Assembly: GCF_000344685.1 (NCBI RefSeq)
Contig: NW_006920421.1
Coordinates: 575,858 to 639,857 of the forward strand
Direction of reading: 5' to 3'
DNA from: Gloeophyllum trabeum ATCC 11539
Taxonomy: Eukaryota; Basidiomycota; Agaricomycetes; Gloeophyllales; Gloeophyllaceae
Length of the DNA stretch: 64,000 nucleotides
Under the pieces are notes generated by a model that was not told the origin of the DNA, searched no databases, and saw only the letters and a program-made list of their open reading frames with translations. How positions within the stretch are numbered: the first letter of the stretch is position 1; each line of letters opens with the position of its first letter. A program made the translations under genes and the position numbers. This document shows, piece by piece, positions 34,309 to 46,841 of the stretch.

Positions 34309-36064
34309 ATGGGGTTCAAGCATGAGATGAGCCTGGCGTACAGCTACCGCCATGCGTACGCACTGGCGTTCTCGGCATCTATGGGCTCTGTGTTCTACGG
34401 CTGGGATATAGGTCTGATTGGCGGCATTCTATCATTACCCTCCTTCCAGGCGTATTTTGGACTGCATAATATATCGTCGTCAGCAAAAGCTAACCTGCAA
34501 GGCAATATCGTAGCCGTCTTGCAAGCAGGATGTTTGTGAGTACTACCACTTGCTATCTCGGCACCTTCCAGACGCTAATGCGTGAAACCAGCTTCGGTGC
34601 CCTGTTCACCGGCTATTTTTCCGGTGTATTCGGGCGTAAACCAGTCCTGCTCGCGTCAGGGGTGGTGTACATCGTTGGCAGCATCATACAGACGATATGC
34701 GGACTGGGAATGAGCCAGACGGTCGCGCTGCGTCTGCTCTATTTCGGTCGCTTCCTGGGGGGAGTAGGAGTAGGCATGGAGTCTGCGCTGGTGCCTTCAT
34801 ATGTGTCGGAATCCGTCCCCCGGACGATCCGAGGAAGATGTACGGCGATGATCCAGTTCGCTAACAATGTTGGAATCATGCTAAGCTGTACGTCTACTGT
34901 CCGGAAGTGGTGTCGCGCTTGTTAATTTCCGTCTTCCTAGTTTGGGTCAATTACGGTTCGAGCCTGAACGTACCTTACGGCGACATGCAATGGCGCATGC
35001 CCTTCGCCGTCCAAGTAGTCCCAGGCGCGCTCTTCATCGTCCTCATGCTCTTCCAGCCCGAGTCCCCCCGCTGGCTCGTTGAGCACGGCAAATACGACCG
35101 CGCCGCAAGGTCCCTTGCCTTCGCAGCTGGCAAAGCAATCGACGACCCCGCCGTCCAAGCCACCCTCGCGGAAATCCAGGCCGACTTCGCCGGCAAGCCG
35201 CGGGACTCCGTCTGGAAGCAGTTCCGCATGATGGGCGAGTCGTGGACTACGGCCCTGCGCTGCTTCATCCCCTCGCTCGTCATGTTCTTCCAGCAGTGGA
35301 CGGGCACGAACGCAATCAACTACTACTCGCCCGAGATCTTCGCGGCGCTCGGCATTTCGGGCACGACGTCAGGGCTGCTCGCGACGGGCGTGTACGGCAT
35401 CGTCAAGGTCATCGCCGTCGGGCTCGTCTGCACTTTCGCAGTTGAGGGCATGGGCCGCAAGCGCTGCCTCATCTACGGCGGGCTCGGCCAGGGCGTGATG
35501 ATGCTCTGGATCGGCGGCTTCCAGGGCGTTCACCCCGGCAACGATGTCGTCCCCGCGAGCTACGTCTCCATTGTCGCCGTCTACCTCTACGCTGTGTTCT
35601 ACTGCGTCGGGTGGGGACCCGTGCCCTGGGTTGTCGCAGGCGAGGTCGCGCCGAACCATGTCAGGACCGCCGCGCTAGCCGTCGCCGTCGCAGTGAACTG
35701 GCTGTTTGCATTCACGATCGGGAAGATCACGCCGATCATGCTCAATTCAATCAAGTACGGGACGTTCTTATTGTTTGGAATGCTGTGCCTCATCATGGCC
35801 GCGTGGGCGTACTTCCTCCTGCCGGAGACGACGGGCTACGCTTTGGAGGATATCAAGTATCTGTTCGAGAAGGACCTGGTGCTGAGGAGCGTACAGGATG
35901 CGCCTGGCGGGAAAGTCTTCCTTGGCAGGAGGAGGGCATTAAGCGTGCAAGAGTCGAGAGTTCAGGCCACGGAGTCCGAGTCCAAGAAAGACGGCGATGT
36001 TTCAAGCGAAGATGGAAGTTCCGCCAAGGACGAGAAGGAGCCCGTAGTGGCGGAGGTGGTGTGA
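34309..36064 (+). CDS. MFS sugar/quinate-type transporter
   Basis: Proton-coupled uptake of a sugar or quinate-like compound across the plasma membrane. Exons 34309-34535, 34592-34887, 34941-36064 give 548 residues with twelve expected helices. Signature motifs: FYGWDIGLIGG, GRKPVLLASG (loop 2), RFLGGVGVGMESALVPSYVSE, PESPRWLVEHGKYDRA, QQWTGTNAINYYSPEIF, VEGMGRKRC, GWGPVPWVVAGEV and PETTGYALEDI. The pattern GWDIGLIGG and PETTGYALE is typical of QutD/HXT-like fungal carriers. The C-terminal tail is Ser/Glu/Lys-rich (SESKKDGDVSSEDGSS), suited to regulation by phosphorylation or turnover. The substrate cannot be read from the sequence. Confidence 0.94.
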
Positions 36065-36279
36065 AGTCCTGGACTTAAAATGTATCATTATCTACTCTGT
36101 ATCCATATATCTCATCTTGCTCTGTGCTTTCCTAACATTGCTCTGAATCGGCGCTCGTCAACGCTACCTAGGACAAACCATGAAACAAGGCGGAACGACA
36201 TGATCCCAAAAGCTAGATAACTCCCTTCAACTCGAGCAGAATATAGTCTCAATTCAGCAGTTGGCGCGAAAGGAGGCCA

Positions 36280-38395
36280 TTACTTCTTGGCCTTTGATTG
36301 GAAGAAATTTGCCAGACCTTGCTGCCCACTAGCCTTCCTGCTACTCGCCGAAGGCCGACCATTATTAGCGGGCTTCGGTCCCCCTTCACTCGCGCGCGCG
36401 GAAGCCTTCGGTTTCGTCTTGCCTTCAGTTTCTTCTGCATCCTCTGTGACACGGGCCTTGGATTTGGACTTCCCTTTTGACTTTGGAGGTGGTGTTTCTG
36501 GCTCTTCCTCGTCTACGGACTCGTACGACGAGTAGTCCTCGGTCACTATGCACCCGGATATTGACACAGTGATGCAATAAGACTGCGGAGGAACGCACCC
36601 ATATAGCCCTTCTCATCTATCTTCATCCGGCTCTTCACGACCCGTTTCTTCTTCAACCCATTCCGTCCCACCGGAACCTCTTTCTTCTCCTTCTTCTTCC
36701 TTGGCTTGGATTTGGTGGGTTCGGGTGCTTTCATTTCTTCCTCGGCAGCCTCAGCCATGTCGACATCCTCGTCTTGCGCTGATTCCTCGGGCGCAGACCG
36801 GGATGCCTTGATTACTTGTTCTATATCGTAGGACGTGCCCACGTTAGCGATCATAGTAGGGTTCAAGGCGGAAGCAGACAGACCGTCGTCTATGTCCATC
36901 ATGGCCTTGAGGCTCTTCTCCGCCTCAGAGTCCATTTCCGCTACTGAGGCCTTAGCCTTGCCCTTGCCCTTGCTCTTACTAAGTCTGGGCGTATCGTCCT
37001 CGTCGTCAGATAAAAGAACCCCTTTCTTTACTTTTACCTTGCCCGCCGACTCGGTGGGCGGCCTGGATACAGGCAAGGAACCGGCTTGGCTGGGAGACTT
37101 CTCCTCAAAATCGGAATTTGTCGTTCCGACAGCCGACTTGCGCTTGATGCCACGCTAGGACCAGGACAAGTCAGTGGGCATGGTATAGTTAGTAAATATG
37201 TGTACCAACCTTAGGAGGCGCCTTGTGCTCGTCCTTCGTTATGCTCTTCTCGTCTTCCGACTTCGCTTTTAACTCTGGTTTGGTCGCTGTCTCCGTCTTG
37301 TGTGTTATCGGCTTTGTATCCTTAGGCTCAGCTTTCTTCTCTTGCTTCTTGGTTTCTTTCGGCTGCGACTTCATCCAGTCTGCCATGCTTTTCCCTTTGG
37401 ATTTATCCTTTTTCTTCTCCGGCTCCGGTGCAACTTCTTCTTTGACATCACTCGTACTAAGTTCTACTTCATCTTTGGTGGGGCACGCCTTATCCTTATC
37501 TTTATCCGTCTTTGCTCCAGCAGACTTCGGTTCGACGAGCTTGGAAACCACCGGAGTCGCGGGAGCTGACGCCTTCTTGATTGAAGACGAAGCGGCAGGT
37601 TGCTTCCCCTTCTTCCCTGTAGCCCTCATCTGAAAGCAGTTCGGCGGACTAAGATCTGACTGCGATGGACTGAAGCAGATAGCTCACCTGAACATCCGCA
37701 CCGACAATCCTGCCGAGAGCAGCAGCAACCTCAGGACCATTCTTCGCATCCGCCTGCCGGACGCTCTCAGTAGGCTCGCAGATCAATGCTGCATCCTGCC
37801 ATGGTTTGGGTCAGGTCAGAGAAACAACGATATTATGCATGCCGACCTGAGGCCTAGCAGGAGAAAGGCTATAAACATGCATGGAGAGAATGCGCGAGAA
37901 CTGAGACTTCGACTCTATAAGATGCCGTAAGGGTAAGAAGGAATCCGGGTGCGGACTACGGACGTACTTTCGACATCCCCTTCTCCGACCAGTAGCACTT
38001 TCATCTGCTTCATCGCACCATCTTCGAATCCCTGGTCTTCATCATCAGCCTCCATTTCACCATCGTCTTCGCTATTGAGCGGTTGTCGGCTTACTTCTCC
38101 GGTGATTATATAGGTAGCATGTACGGGTCGACCTGATTCGCGTGAAGCAGCGTGAAACGACGCAAGTTCTCTGGAAAAGGCAGTTACCGCTCAGCAAAGC
38201 TCACCGGATCCATCATGTTAGAGAGGCTCACGTCTTCGCTGAACTGACATGGATCTTCAGATCTCTAGACAGTGACCGAAACGTAACCTGGGCAGTATTT
38301 CAGTGCTGAACTCCATTCTTCGCGCCGCAACTTACGATGCCCTTGGTTATCGTCAGTTTCTTTGTAAGATAGTCATTGGCAGCCTGGGTAGACAT
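36280..38395 (-). CDS. CDC27: DNA polymerase delta subunit 3 (POLD3/Cdc27)
   Basis: Accessory subunit that links polymerase delta to PCNA during lagging-strand synthesis. Eight exons: 38336-38395, 38232-38287, 37968-38170, 37847-37914, 37688-37795, 37210-37629, 36599-37154, 36280-36545; 578 residues, all in frame. The N-terminal winged-helix part is recognisable (ANDYLTKKLTITKGIVTFRSLSRDLKIHVSSAKTELASFH). The rest is a Lys/Glu/Ser-rich disordered tail. The last residues, SGQQGLANFFQSKAKK, form a textbook PCNA-interacting box (QxxLxxFF), the defining C-terminus of this subunit. An ACGCGT element lies about 60 bases upstream of the start. The gene converges on the MFS transporter. Confidence 0.93.
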
Positions 38396-38452
38396 CGCGA
38401 CAGGTAGTGGAACGTGGCGAACGATTTCAAGGAAATTGTGGCGGAAGCTTCG

Positions 38453-38458
38453 ACGCGT
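38453..38458. promoter_or_regulatory. ACGCGT element upstream of POLD3
   Basis: Lies 58 bases before the POLD3 start (38395, minus). A partial core (ACGCG) follows near 38492. It fits MBF control of replication genes known from yeasts. Confidence 0.5.
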
Positions 38459-38618
38459 CTGGCATTGGAAGCACGCTCGTCACACATCACAAACGCGCTA
38501 GGTCACGCATCCCCTGTGGCCACATACATAGCAGTTATATATGTTGGTGAGTAACTGTACAAGGTATTCAAACGTAAAGGAAAGGCATTAAATTTGGGTA
38601 TGTTATAAATTAGAGCAA

Positions 38619-41600
38619 TCATTCATCTTCAAACACCCCCGTGACCCAGTTGAATTTCCGTAGTTTAGGTGGTTGTGCCAATTCTTTGAGGAACTCAGCC
38701 CATTCCCGGTCTTTCTCTCGCCTTTTCTCCTCTTTTCCGATTTGTGACGGAGTGGGATGATGTGCATGGAGGACGACTGCATAATCCGACATATTCCCAT
38801 CATAAGAAATTTCTAGCATATTTTCACCTTGTCTCAGGTACGAGGAGATATCGACAAGCTTGTCTTCATTCGCCTGGTATCGTGAAGATACGTCCTGTTA
38901 ATGACAAGTTATTTGGTGACACGTACTCAGAGCACTCACAGAGTACTGGGGAACGAGGTATACTAACCCCTTACGTTCGTCTCCGTTGATGACTGTCCAC
39001 ATACACCCGGTCCTGGGCCACTCGACCTTGGGAAGGCTATTGCAGTTTCCTGTGCCTATGCTGTCAACACCATTTAAGACGGAGGCAAGGTCTTCAAGGC
39101 GATAGCACGCCAAGCTGAGGCAAATGCCGTCCGTGAAGCTGAGAGGAATGTCAGCTCTACGGCTCCTGCAGCACTGACAGACTGACCTGTCATCCAGCAT
39201 GGACTTGCGGTGCGCCCAACGCTGGACGGCTGCATAGTCATCGGGTTTCAGGATGAAGTCAAGAATATGCTGCCGAGTCCCAGTCGCGCAACTCAGAGCA
39301 TACAGGATCGACGCAGGAGATGCAGCTGAGGGCCCTGGGGCAGAAAGTGGAACCTGCGAGTCGGGGTCAACTGCAACAATGCTGGCGGGAATACCGTCGG
39401 GGTGTAACAATGAGGCATCGTCCGTGTGCATTGATACATCTTCAGCCACGGTGACCACGTGTGAAGGCTTTGCCTCAGGTGGGAGGGGATCGTGGACAGC
39501 GGGAGGTGTAGTGATTTCCCCTTCCTCAGTTGTCCCTGTTTGCGGGAGATCTTTGACCTCTTCGTCCTTTTCCCGACTTGCCACATCCAGCGATTCGGGA
39601 GCGGCGGCTTCCTGTGCGACGGCTATATCGCCAGCTTCCGCTGCCACACTCGACATGCCCTCGGGCTTCTCTATGAAATCGTGTTCTTCCTCTTCGATAC
39701 GAGCATCAGAACTAGGTGCTGTAGGAGCGGATACAGTCAATATCGCCTGTGCAGGTGGTTGGGAGCGTCGCTCGTCTTCCAGAGCTTGCGGTGCTATTGG
39801 CCCCGACAAATCCTCGCTCGTGCCCGAAGTAGTCGACGGCTCGGCCAGAGGCCGATTCTCCAGGTCATGCGTAATGGTGGGATCGACAGATGAATTTACC
39901 ACTGGCCCTGCTTGCTGGGACATCGCCTCATCCGAGATGATACCATTCGGTGCTCCAGTGGGTAACTCTCCGGCTAAATGATCGTCCTTTGCCTGTGGCT
40001 CTGGAGTGGTAGACCGTAGCCTCTTTCTAGCGATATGGACCTCATCCGAGGTGGTGCCGTTCTCGGCTCCAGTAGATGCTCTTCCAGTAGCTTCGTTATC
40101 GTCCTTGCCCGGTACCTCTGGAGTGGACGACCGTGGCCTCTTACAGCCGACATGGATCTCATCCGAAAAGGCCACATTCTGCCCTCCGGTGGTTAATTCG
40201 CCATTGCCGGCGTCTTTGTCTTGTACCTCAGGAGTGGTAGATCGTGGCCTCTTGCTACCGACTGAGATCTCATCCGTTGTGTTAGGCGCGTGAGTGGCGG
40301 AAGCTAGAGCCGACATGGTAGTGGAGTGAACTTGAGAATCAGTGAGCGGTGTGCTGGGTCCTGCCTCAAGAATAGGTGCCACAGGTGCCAGAGACTCCGC
40401 CGCCACCCATTGGGTTAGGGTTTCATCCCGCCACACAGTAGAATCCTGAGCGTCGCCGAGAGCCACACGAGAATCGCCGACGGTGGTGCTTTCGCCTTCG
40501 CTAGGATCTACCAACATCTGGTCAGCGTCCAAGATATCTGCAGACTTGGGAGCAACGTTGTCTGCAGACTCAGTACGAGGAACCGCGAGGTCTGCAAATG
40601 CCGAGACGCCAGGCTCTTCTTCAGGCACAGGTTCCACAGGCTCCGCCACCCATCGAGTTAATGTTTCACTTTGCCACAAAACCGGAACTTGCGTGTCGTC
40701 GACAGTGAGCTTTTCACCTGTTTGCGACGACTTAAACAGGGCCGCACGAGAATCGGCGACTATGATGCTTTCGCCTTTGCCGGGCTCTACCATCATCTCA
40801 TTAGCATCCAAGCTACCTGCAGTCTCGAGAACCACGTCGCGGGTCGACTCAATATGGGCAGGAGAGTGTCCCGCAGATGTTAAGGGACCGACTACCTCCT
40901 CAAGTGTACTTGCCACAGGGTCCACAGGGTCCGCCGCCACCCATTGGGTTAGCGTGTCACTTTGCCACACAATCGGAACTTGAGTGTGCCCGGCGGTAGG
41001 CTCCCCGCCTATCTGCGAGAATTCAAGCGCTGGAGCACGAGGAACAAAGACCGTTGCGCTTTCGCCTTTGCTAGGTTCTTCCAGTATTTCACCAGCGTCC
41101 AAGCCATCTGGAGGCTCAGAAACGGCGTTGCGGGCAAGTCCAATAGCACTGGTGTCACTGTCTACGTCCTTCTCGTGCAATTGTGACGCCTCGCCTTGGC
41201 CAGGGGTGTCTGCAGATGATAATAATATAGAGGCATCTTGAGTAATCTCGAGGGATGGCACTTCGGTAGTTGCCTGAATTCCGTGTTCAGTCGCGCCGGA
41301 ACGACTGATTGCAGCAGCGTCTCGGGTCCTTGTATTATTGGCAGGTACAATCAGTATTTCGTCATCGGCACCAGACTGATTATTCTCGAGAGTCGGCGCT
41401 TCTGTAGTTGGTCCAAAGGCGCTAACTGCAGCAGAATCGGAAGTAATTGGATTCTCGGTAGGTTCTACCACCATGTGATCAGCCCTTTCGAGAGACGCGG
41501 CCGGTTTCCCGTTAGCCACCTGGACTTTTTGTTGGTCTGCCCCAAAGTCGCTCACAAGAGGAACGTCCGAAGTCATTGCATCTTCGACAGGTTCGACCAT

Positions 41601-44319
41601 CATCTTATCGACGTGTTTCAGAGAGACAGCCGGTGCTTCACTGGCTGCTCGAGTTTCGTGACTAATGACCCCATAGCCGTTCGCTGAAGCATCGCCCGAA
41701 GTCACCATGTCTTGACCATTGTATTCGCAAGACGAAGCCTGTGCTGTCGGCACTCCGAGCCTTGCGACTTCAGAGCTGACTGTAGCCATACCCGAAGGCA
41801 TTGTATCTTCAGGAGATTCAACTGCCATTTTATCAACCGCATCATCTTGAATTGCCTCGAGAGACGGTGCTTCGTTAGCCGCAGGGGCTCCTTCAGTACT
41901 GCCGACAGCAACAGCGTCCGGAGCGGTTGCATCTTCCACATGATTGAGTAACATCTTATCGGCGCCCTCGAGATACGGGGCAGGTGCTTCACCATCCGTC
42001 TCCGCTGCGTGGTCGGTTCCTCCGGGCCCGCCGGCAGCAGCAGCATCCGGAGCCGTTGTATCTTCAGCAGGTTCAACCATCGCTTTAGTAACGCCAACAT
42101 GTTGAGTGTCCTCGAGGGACGGTGCTTCCTTAACGGACTGGGGTGCTGGCTCGGTTTCCCCAGAGCCCCTGACAGTAGCAACATCCAGAGCCGTTGTATC
42201 TTCGGCACGTTCGACCAGCATCTTATGGGTGTCCACCTTCTCGGACTGCAGTACGGCACCGCGAGGGTCACCAGTAAGTTTTGTAGCGTCCTCAGCATCA
42301 TCACGGGCACTCTCGGTGTATGCGTCCACATCCATGGCCTTTCTATCATGTGCAGGAGTGACACGATTCGGTTGGCTATCCCGACTAACACCAGCCTCCA
42401 CCATCACTGCAGTATCCGCGGTAGCTGTAGCTGCTGAGTTGACCTCAGCCATAGGTGCGGCCACGAAACCCCCAGAGTAGTCAATCATCTCCTCCACGGG
42501 TACAGCCGCCCAATCCCTCAGCAAGTGCGTCTCAGGCGCAGAGACCGTAGCAGGGCCCGCACTCTCCCGTGACGCCTTGGGTGGCCCACGCCTCCTCGTA
42601 CCCATCCGGGCGCTCTTCCTCGCGCTCAGCTGGCGGGGTACTGGAGGGCTGGAGGGCGGCGGAGTCTCTGGTGCGGGTGAGCTCACTAACGCGGGAGACT
42701 GGGTAGGCGGCGAATTATCGAGGACCGGTGACGCCGGCCTCTGCTTCTGCGTCCGGCAGTACTCGGCGTCGAGCCGGGCCAGCTGATCCAACGTGCGCGC
42801 GCGCTTCGCGGGCTTTGTCCGTGAAAGTTGTGGTTCTGGATGTTCTGGGCTTCCGCGTGCTGTAGCGGCGGCCTGGATTGGTGTTGTAGACACTGCGGGA
42901 ACGGGTGTTGTAGACACTGCGGGAACGGGTGTTGCAGACCCTGCGGGAACGGGTGTTGTAGGCATTGCAGTTCCCGACTGAGGGTGATGCGCCGGATGAG
43001 ACTGGACGTGTGTTTGCGCGTATGGATCCACGTGCGGATACATGTTCGCGTTCGCGGGCAGATGCGGCCTTGCTGCGTGCACATGCCGTTGCGGTTGTGG
43101 CGCAGGCATCGTCACTTGCTGTTGATGTTGGTGCGGGAAGATCCCAGATGCCGGGGGAGACGCGTAGTACACGTATGGGGAGGGGTACGGAGAGAGAGCC
43201 GGAGCGATGTCCGTGGGCTGGCTGAACCTTCGCTCTTGGATGGCGTGCCGCTGTTGCTGGCGGATGGCCAGGGTGGCATTGACCGCGAACACGGGACGGG
43301 ATGACGAGGACGCGGCGGGGACCTGGTGGGGCATAGGAGCAGCAGAGCTGGTCGTGAGAGCCGCCCTGCTTGTGGATGCCGTTGGGACCAAACGCTGGGG
43401 CGGGGCGGCTTGGGGCTGGGGTTGGGTGTGGGCTTGGGCTTGGGCTTGGGCTTGCGATGGTTCGGTGTTGGGTCGAGGCCTGTGCTGGCTGGGCACTGGT
43501 ACCGGCGGGGATGCAACGATATTCTGAGCAAACGCTTCAGGGCGGACCAGGTGTGCCAGGCGGTCTGTCCATGTATTAAGTAAGAAATGTTGAAGCAATT
43601 TGGAGGAAGGATAGGCGTACGCTTGAGCTCAGGTTCAACGAAAAGGTCGGCATGCTGGAGAACGACCGCCGCTAAAGTCTGAGCAGCCTTTATCCGATTC
43701 GAGGATTGCCCGGCTGGTGTTGGGTCCAGCGAGTGCTTTCGTGCATTGTTCGCCGCTGTTTCGAGCAGATCGACTATCTAGAGCCGTCAATATTAGCAGG
43801 GATCCCAAATCAAGTGCGCGGCAATGAATGGAAACAGTTGAAAATCTTCTCCCAGAGAACATACGAGAAACTAAGTCGGTCAGGCCATAGTTAACCTACC
43901 GACTCGCACGTCCGGGATCACCGCGAGTCGCTCTGGATGGGACAAGAAGCGTTGCCCAAATCTTCCAGCGATGATACATAATCTCCACGGCGTACGGGAT
44001 AGTACATTCAACCTGAACATAGATCCTTAGTACTTCTATCATCACGGCGTCCCTCGGAGCCGCACTACTGCCCTCGACGTCTTCCCTGTCACGCCCGGCT
44101 TAAGCTCGCCCACATCCCGCGTACCGTCCACGCAAAATGGAATCTCAAAGCTCGACTTACCTTTGGCCGAGCGGAGGTATAGTACGCTCTCGGATCCTTG
44201 AGCCAACGAGCGAGCTTATGACATGCGGCAGAGAATGGTCCTACATTTTCGGCTCTCAGCTTTTCGTGCAGCGTCGCGAGTATTCTATCATTCCGCTGTT
44301 GTGCGCCGCTTGCATCCAT
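38619..44319 (-). CDS. 1757-residue disordered repeat protein with an ordered C-terminal module
   Basis: Function unknown. Exons: 44161-44319, 43908-44012, 43621-43777, 39187-43564, 38940-39138, 38619-38894; total in frame. The intron 43778-43907 needs a GC donor (GCGAGT), giving GDPGRIVDLLETAANN. The N-terminal 150 residues look helical and ordered (VEIMYHRWKIWATLLVP, IVDLLETAANNARKHSL). A Gln/Pro/His-rich linker and a basic patch (RKSARMGTRRRGPPK) follow. Then come three kinds of internal repeat: a DKMxVEPxEDTTAxDAA type, three VWQSDTLTQWVAA units and three KRPRSTTPE units (possible nuclear signals). The C-terminus has EWPRTGCMWTVIN, YLVPQYS and LVDISSYLRQGENMLEISYD, like the protein at 23.2-25.8 kb. 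Likely nuclear; role unknown. Confidence 0.78.
40005..42260. repeat. Degenerate coding repeats inside the 1757-residue protein
   Basis: Three families. KRPRS-TTPE units lie at about 40005-40275 (three copies). TLTQWVA units lie near 40395, 40640 and 40935. DKM-VEP-EDTT units spread across about 41180-42260 (seven or so, diverged). All keep the reading frame, so they expanded as coding units. Confidence 0.75.
42881..42968. repeat. 24-base coding minisatellite
   Basis: Units 42881-42904 and 42905-42928 are identical; 42929-42952 differs at two positions; a partial fourth follows. On the minus strand it codes an eight-residue unit of the TTPVPAVS type, so length changes would keep the frame. 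Confidence 0.9.
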
Positions 44320-44539
44320 TGCATGAAAGCGGGAAAGACGAAGGTAGACAGACGGCGAACGCCCAGGTAATTGGCATTAACAAGCTCGTACATATGCGCC
44401 CACAACGCCGGCTTCTATACGTGGGAAAGTCGCGATATACATTAGATCCAAAGATCTATTTTCGCGTACCGCGCCTGCTGCTGCCTGCTCTCGTACCAGC
44501 ATCTGCTTTCCCTTAGTCGCTGGCCGGAATAACTAAGAA
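44320..44539. promoter_or_regulatory. Short bidirectional promoter region
   Basis: 220 bases separate the starts of the 1757-residue protein (minus) and GMP synthase (plus), so both promoters must share this stretch or overlap the genes. No TATA box stands out. Confidence 0.55.
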
Positions 44540-46651
44540 ATGGCAGAAATACACGACCAGTTTGATACCATTCTGATTCTCGATTTTGGGTCGCAGGTCA
44601 GACCGACGACGACTCGTAGATAGAGTCAGCTCTGTTAAGACTTTCCTTGCAGTACAGTCACTTGATCACCCGGCGGTGCAGAGAGCTGAATGTATACGCT
44701 GAGCTTATGCCGTGCACGCAGAAGGTGAAAGATTTGAAGTGGAAACCGAAGGGTACGTGCGGCGAGGCTTTCTTTGAACGATTCAATTCAGATTGCTCGA
44801 TTTTACAGGGATCATTCTTTCCGGGTCTCCGTACTCTGTGTACGATAATGATGCGCCGCACGTCGATCCAGAGGTGTTCGAGATGGATGTTCCTGTCCTT
44901 GGAATATGCTACGGCCTGCAGGTGCGCGTCTCGTCGTCCCTCCGAGGGTGTGCCTCATCTAACACAAGTGCAACAGGAAATGGCATGGAACTTGAAGGGA
45001 AAAGTCGCTAAATGCGATCACAGAGAGTACGGCTTTGCAAAAGTACAAGTCCAAAAGGTCGGGAATGGAAACAGCTCTGTAGATGCCCTGTTCGAGGGCC
45101 TGGGAGACGAGATGGAGGTGCGTCGCACAGCAGTCAACCTTTGACATATGCTCAATCGCTACTTCCAGGTCTGGATGTCCCATGGAGACCAACTCTCCGA
45201 AATGCCCACTGATTTCCACATCATTGGCCGTACTCAAACCGCCCCGTACGCCGCGATCGCGCATAATTCGAAGCCTTTCTATGGCATCCAGTTCCACCCC
45301 GAAGTATCCCATTCCCCACGAGGAAAAGAGGTCATCGGGAGATTCGTTCTCAATATCTGTGGATGCAAATCCAACTGGACTATGGTGCGCAGGCCCTATC
45401 TATATCCCTTCGGTTCCCTGACAATCCTTGTAGGAAGAGTTCATCGGCAAGGAGATCGCGCGGATACGAGAAATTTGCGGACCCAAGGGGCGCGTCATTG
45501 GCGCCGTGAGCGGCGGCGTCGACAGCTCCGTCGCCGCCAAGCTCATGCACGAAGCCATCGGCGACAGGTACAGTCCTCCACTCCTCACCATCTTTCACTC
45601 GTATCGTGCTCACCCTTCCACTCCCTCAGGTTCCACGCCATCATGGTCGACAACGGCGTCCTGCGCCTTAACGAAGCCGCCCAAGTCCACGAGATGCTCA
45701 CCGAAAAGCTCGGCGTGAACCTTACCGTCGTCGACGCCTCAGAGCTCTTCCTCTCGCGGCTCAAAGACGTCGAGGACCCCGAGCAGAAGCGCAAGATCAT
45801 CGGCAACACCTTCATCAACGTCTTCGAGGAGCAGGCCGCGAAGATCGAGGCCGCGGCCGAGAAGGAGGAGGAGCTCGCGCCGTCGGGCGAGCGCAAGGGC
45901 AAGATCGAGTGGCTCCTGCAGGGCACGCTCTACCCCGACGTGATCGAGAGTATCAGCTTCAAGGGGCCCAGCGCGACCATCAAGACGCACCACAACGTCG
46001 GCGGCCTGCTCAAGGACATGAAGCTCAAACTGATCGAGCCCCTGCGCGAGCTCTTCAAAGGTCTGTTTTTTCACGTCTTTCATAAATAACCCCTAACCCT
46101 ATGGCGTGTACAGATGAAGTCCGCGTCCTAGGCCGCCTCCTCGGGATCCCCGCCCCGCTCGTCCAGCGGCACCCCTTCCCAGGCCCCGGCCTAGCCATCC
46201 GGATCCTCGGTCCCGTGACGCGCGACCAGGTCAAAATTCTGCAGCAGGCTGACAACATCTACATCGAAGAGATCCGCAATGCGGGCCTGTATAACCAGAT
46301 CAGCCAGGCATTCGCGGTGCTATTGCCTATCAAGGCTGTCGGTGTCATGGGTGACAAACGGACGTACGAACAGGTCATCGCCCTCCGGGCTGTACAGTCA
46401 GAGGATTTCATGACTGCAGACTGGTAAGTGGTATTAACCGTATCAATAGAATTATTGTAACAGAGGGCTTCTAGGTTCGTGTTCCCTCCCGAAGTCTTAC
46501 GGCGCATATCCTCTCGCATCACGAACGAAGTTGCTGGTATCAATCGAGTAACTTACGATATATCCTCAAAACCACCTGCGGTATGTACATCTGCTGCTGC
46601 TCTAGCGACAATGCCCTAACTTCCATACTACAGACCGTCGAGTGGCTGTAG
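44540..46651 (+). CDS. GUA1: GMP synthase (glutamine-hydrolysing)
   Basis: Converts XMP to GMP using glutamine and ATP, the last step of guanine nucleotide synthesis in the cytosol. Ten exons: 44540-44596, 44653-44752, 44809-44921, 44977-45117, 45169-45384, 45434-45567, 45630-46060, 46114-46423, 46475-46580, 46634-46651; 541 residues, full length. The N-terminal class I amidotransferase domain has ILDFGSQYSHLI, the nucleophile Cys about 86 in LGICYGLQ, and the His/Glu pair in [10 protein letters not shown]. The ATP pyrophosphatase domain has the PP-loop [13 protein letters not shown]. The C-terminal dimer domain has [11 protein letters not shown] and ends KPPATVEWL, the universal terminus. 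The last exon holds only five codons plus the stop. Confidence 0.97.
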
Positions 46652-46841
46652 ATTTCTTCGTGCTTCAGTAGACCGTGTTGCCCGTAGAGTAGTAGTACAT
46701 TCTAAAATCTTATTAGTGGGGATAATACAGGGTTGTGAGCTGGATTCTTGATTGTATGATACAAATATTGCTGACCAGACAGCACATCGAAGAAGTCTAT
46801 TTGGCAGACCGACGAATCAGAGAAAACACAAAAGGATGCGA

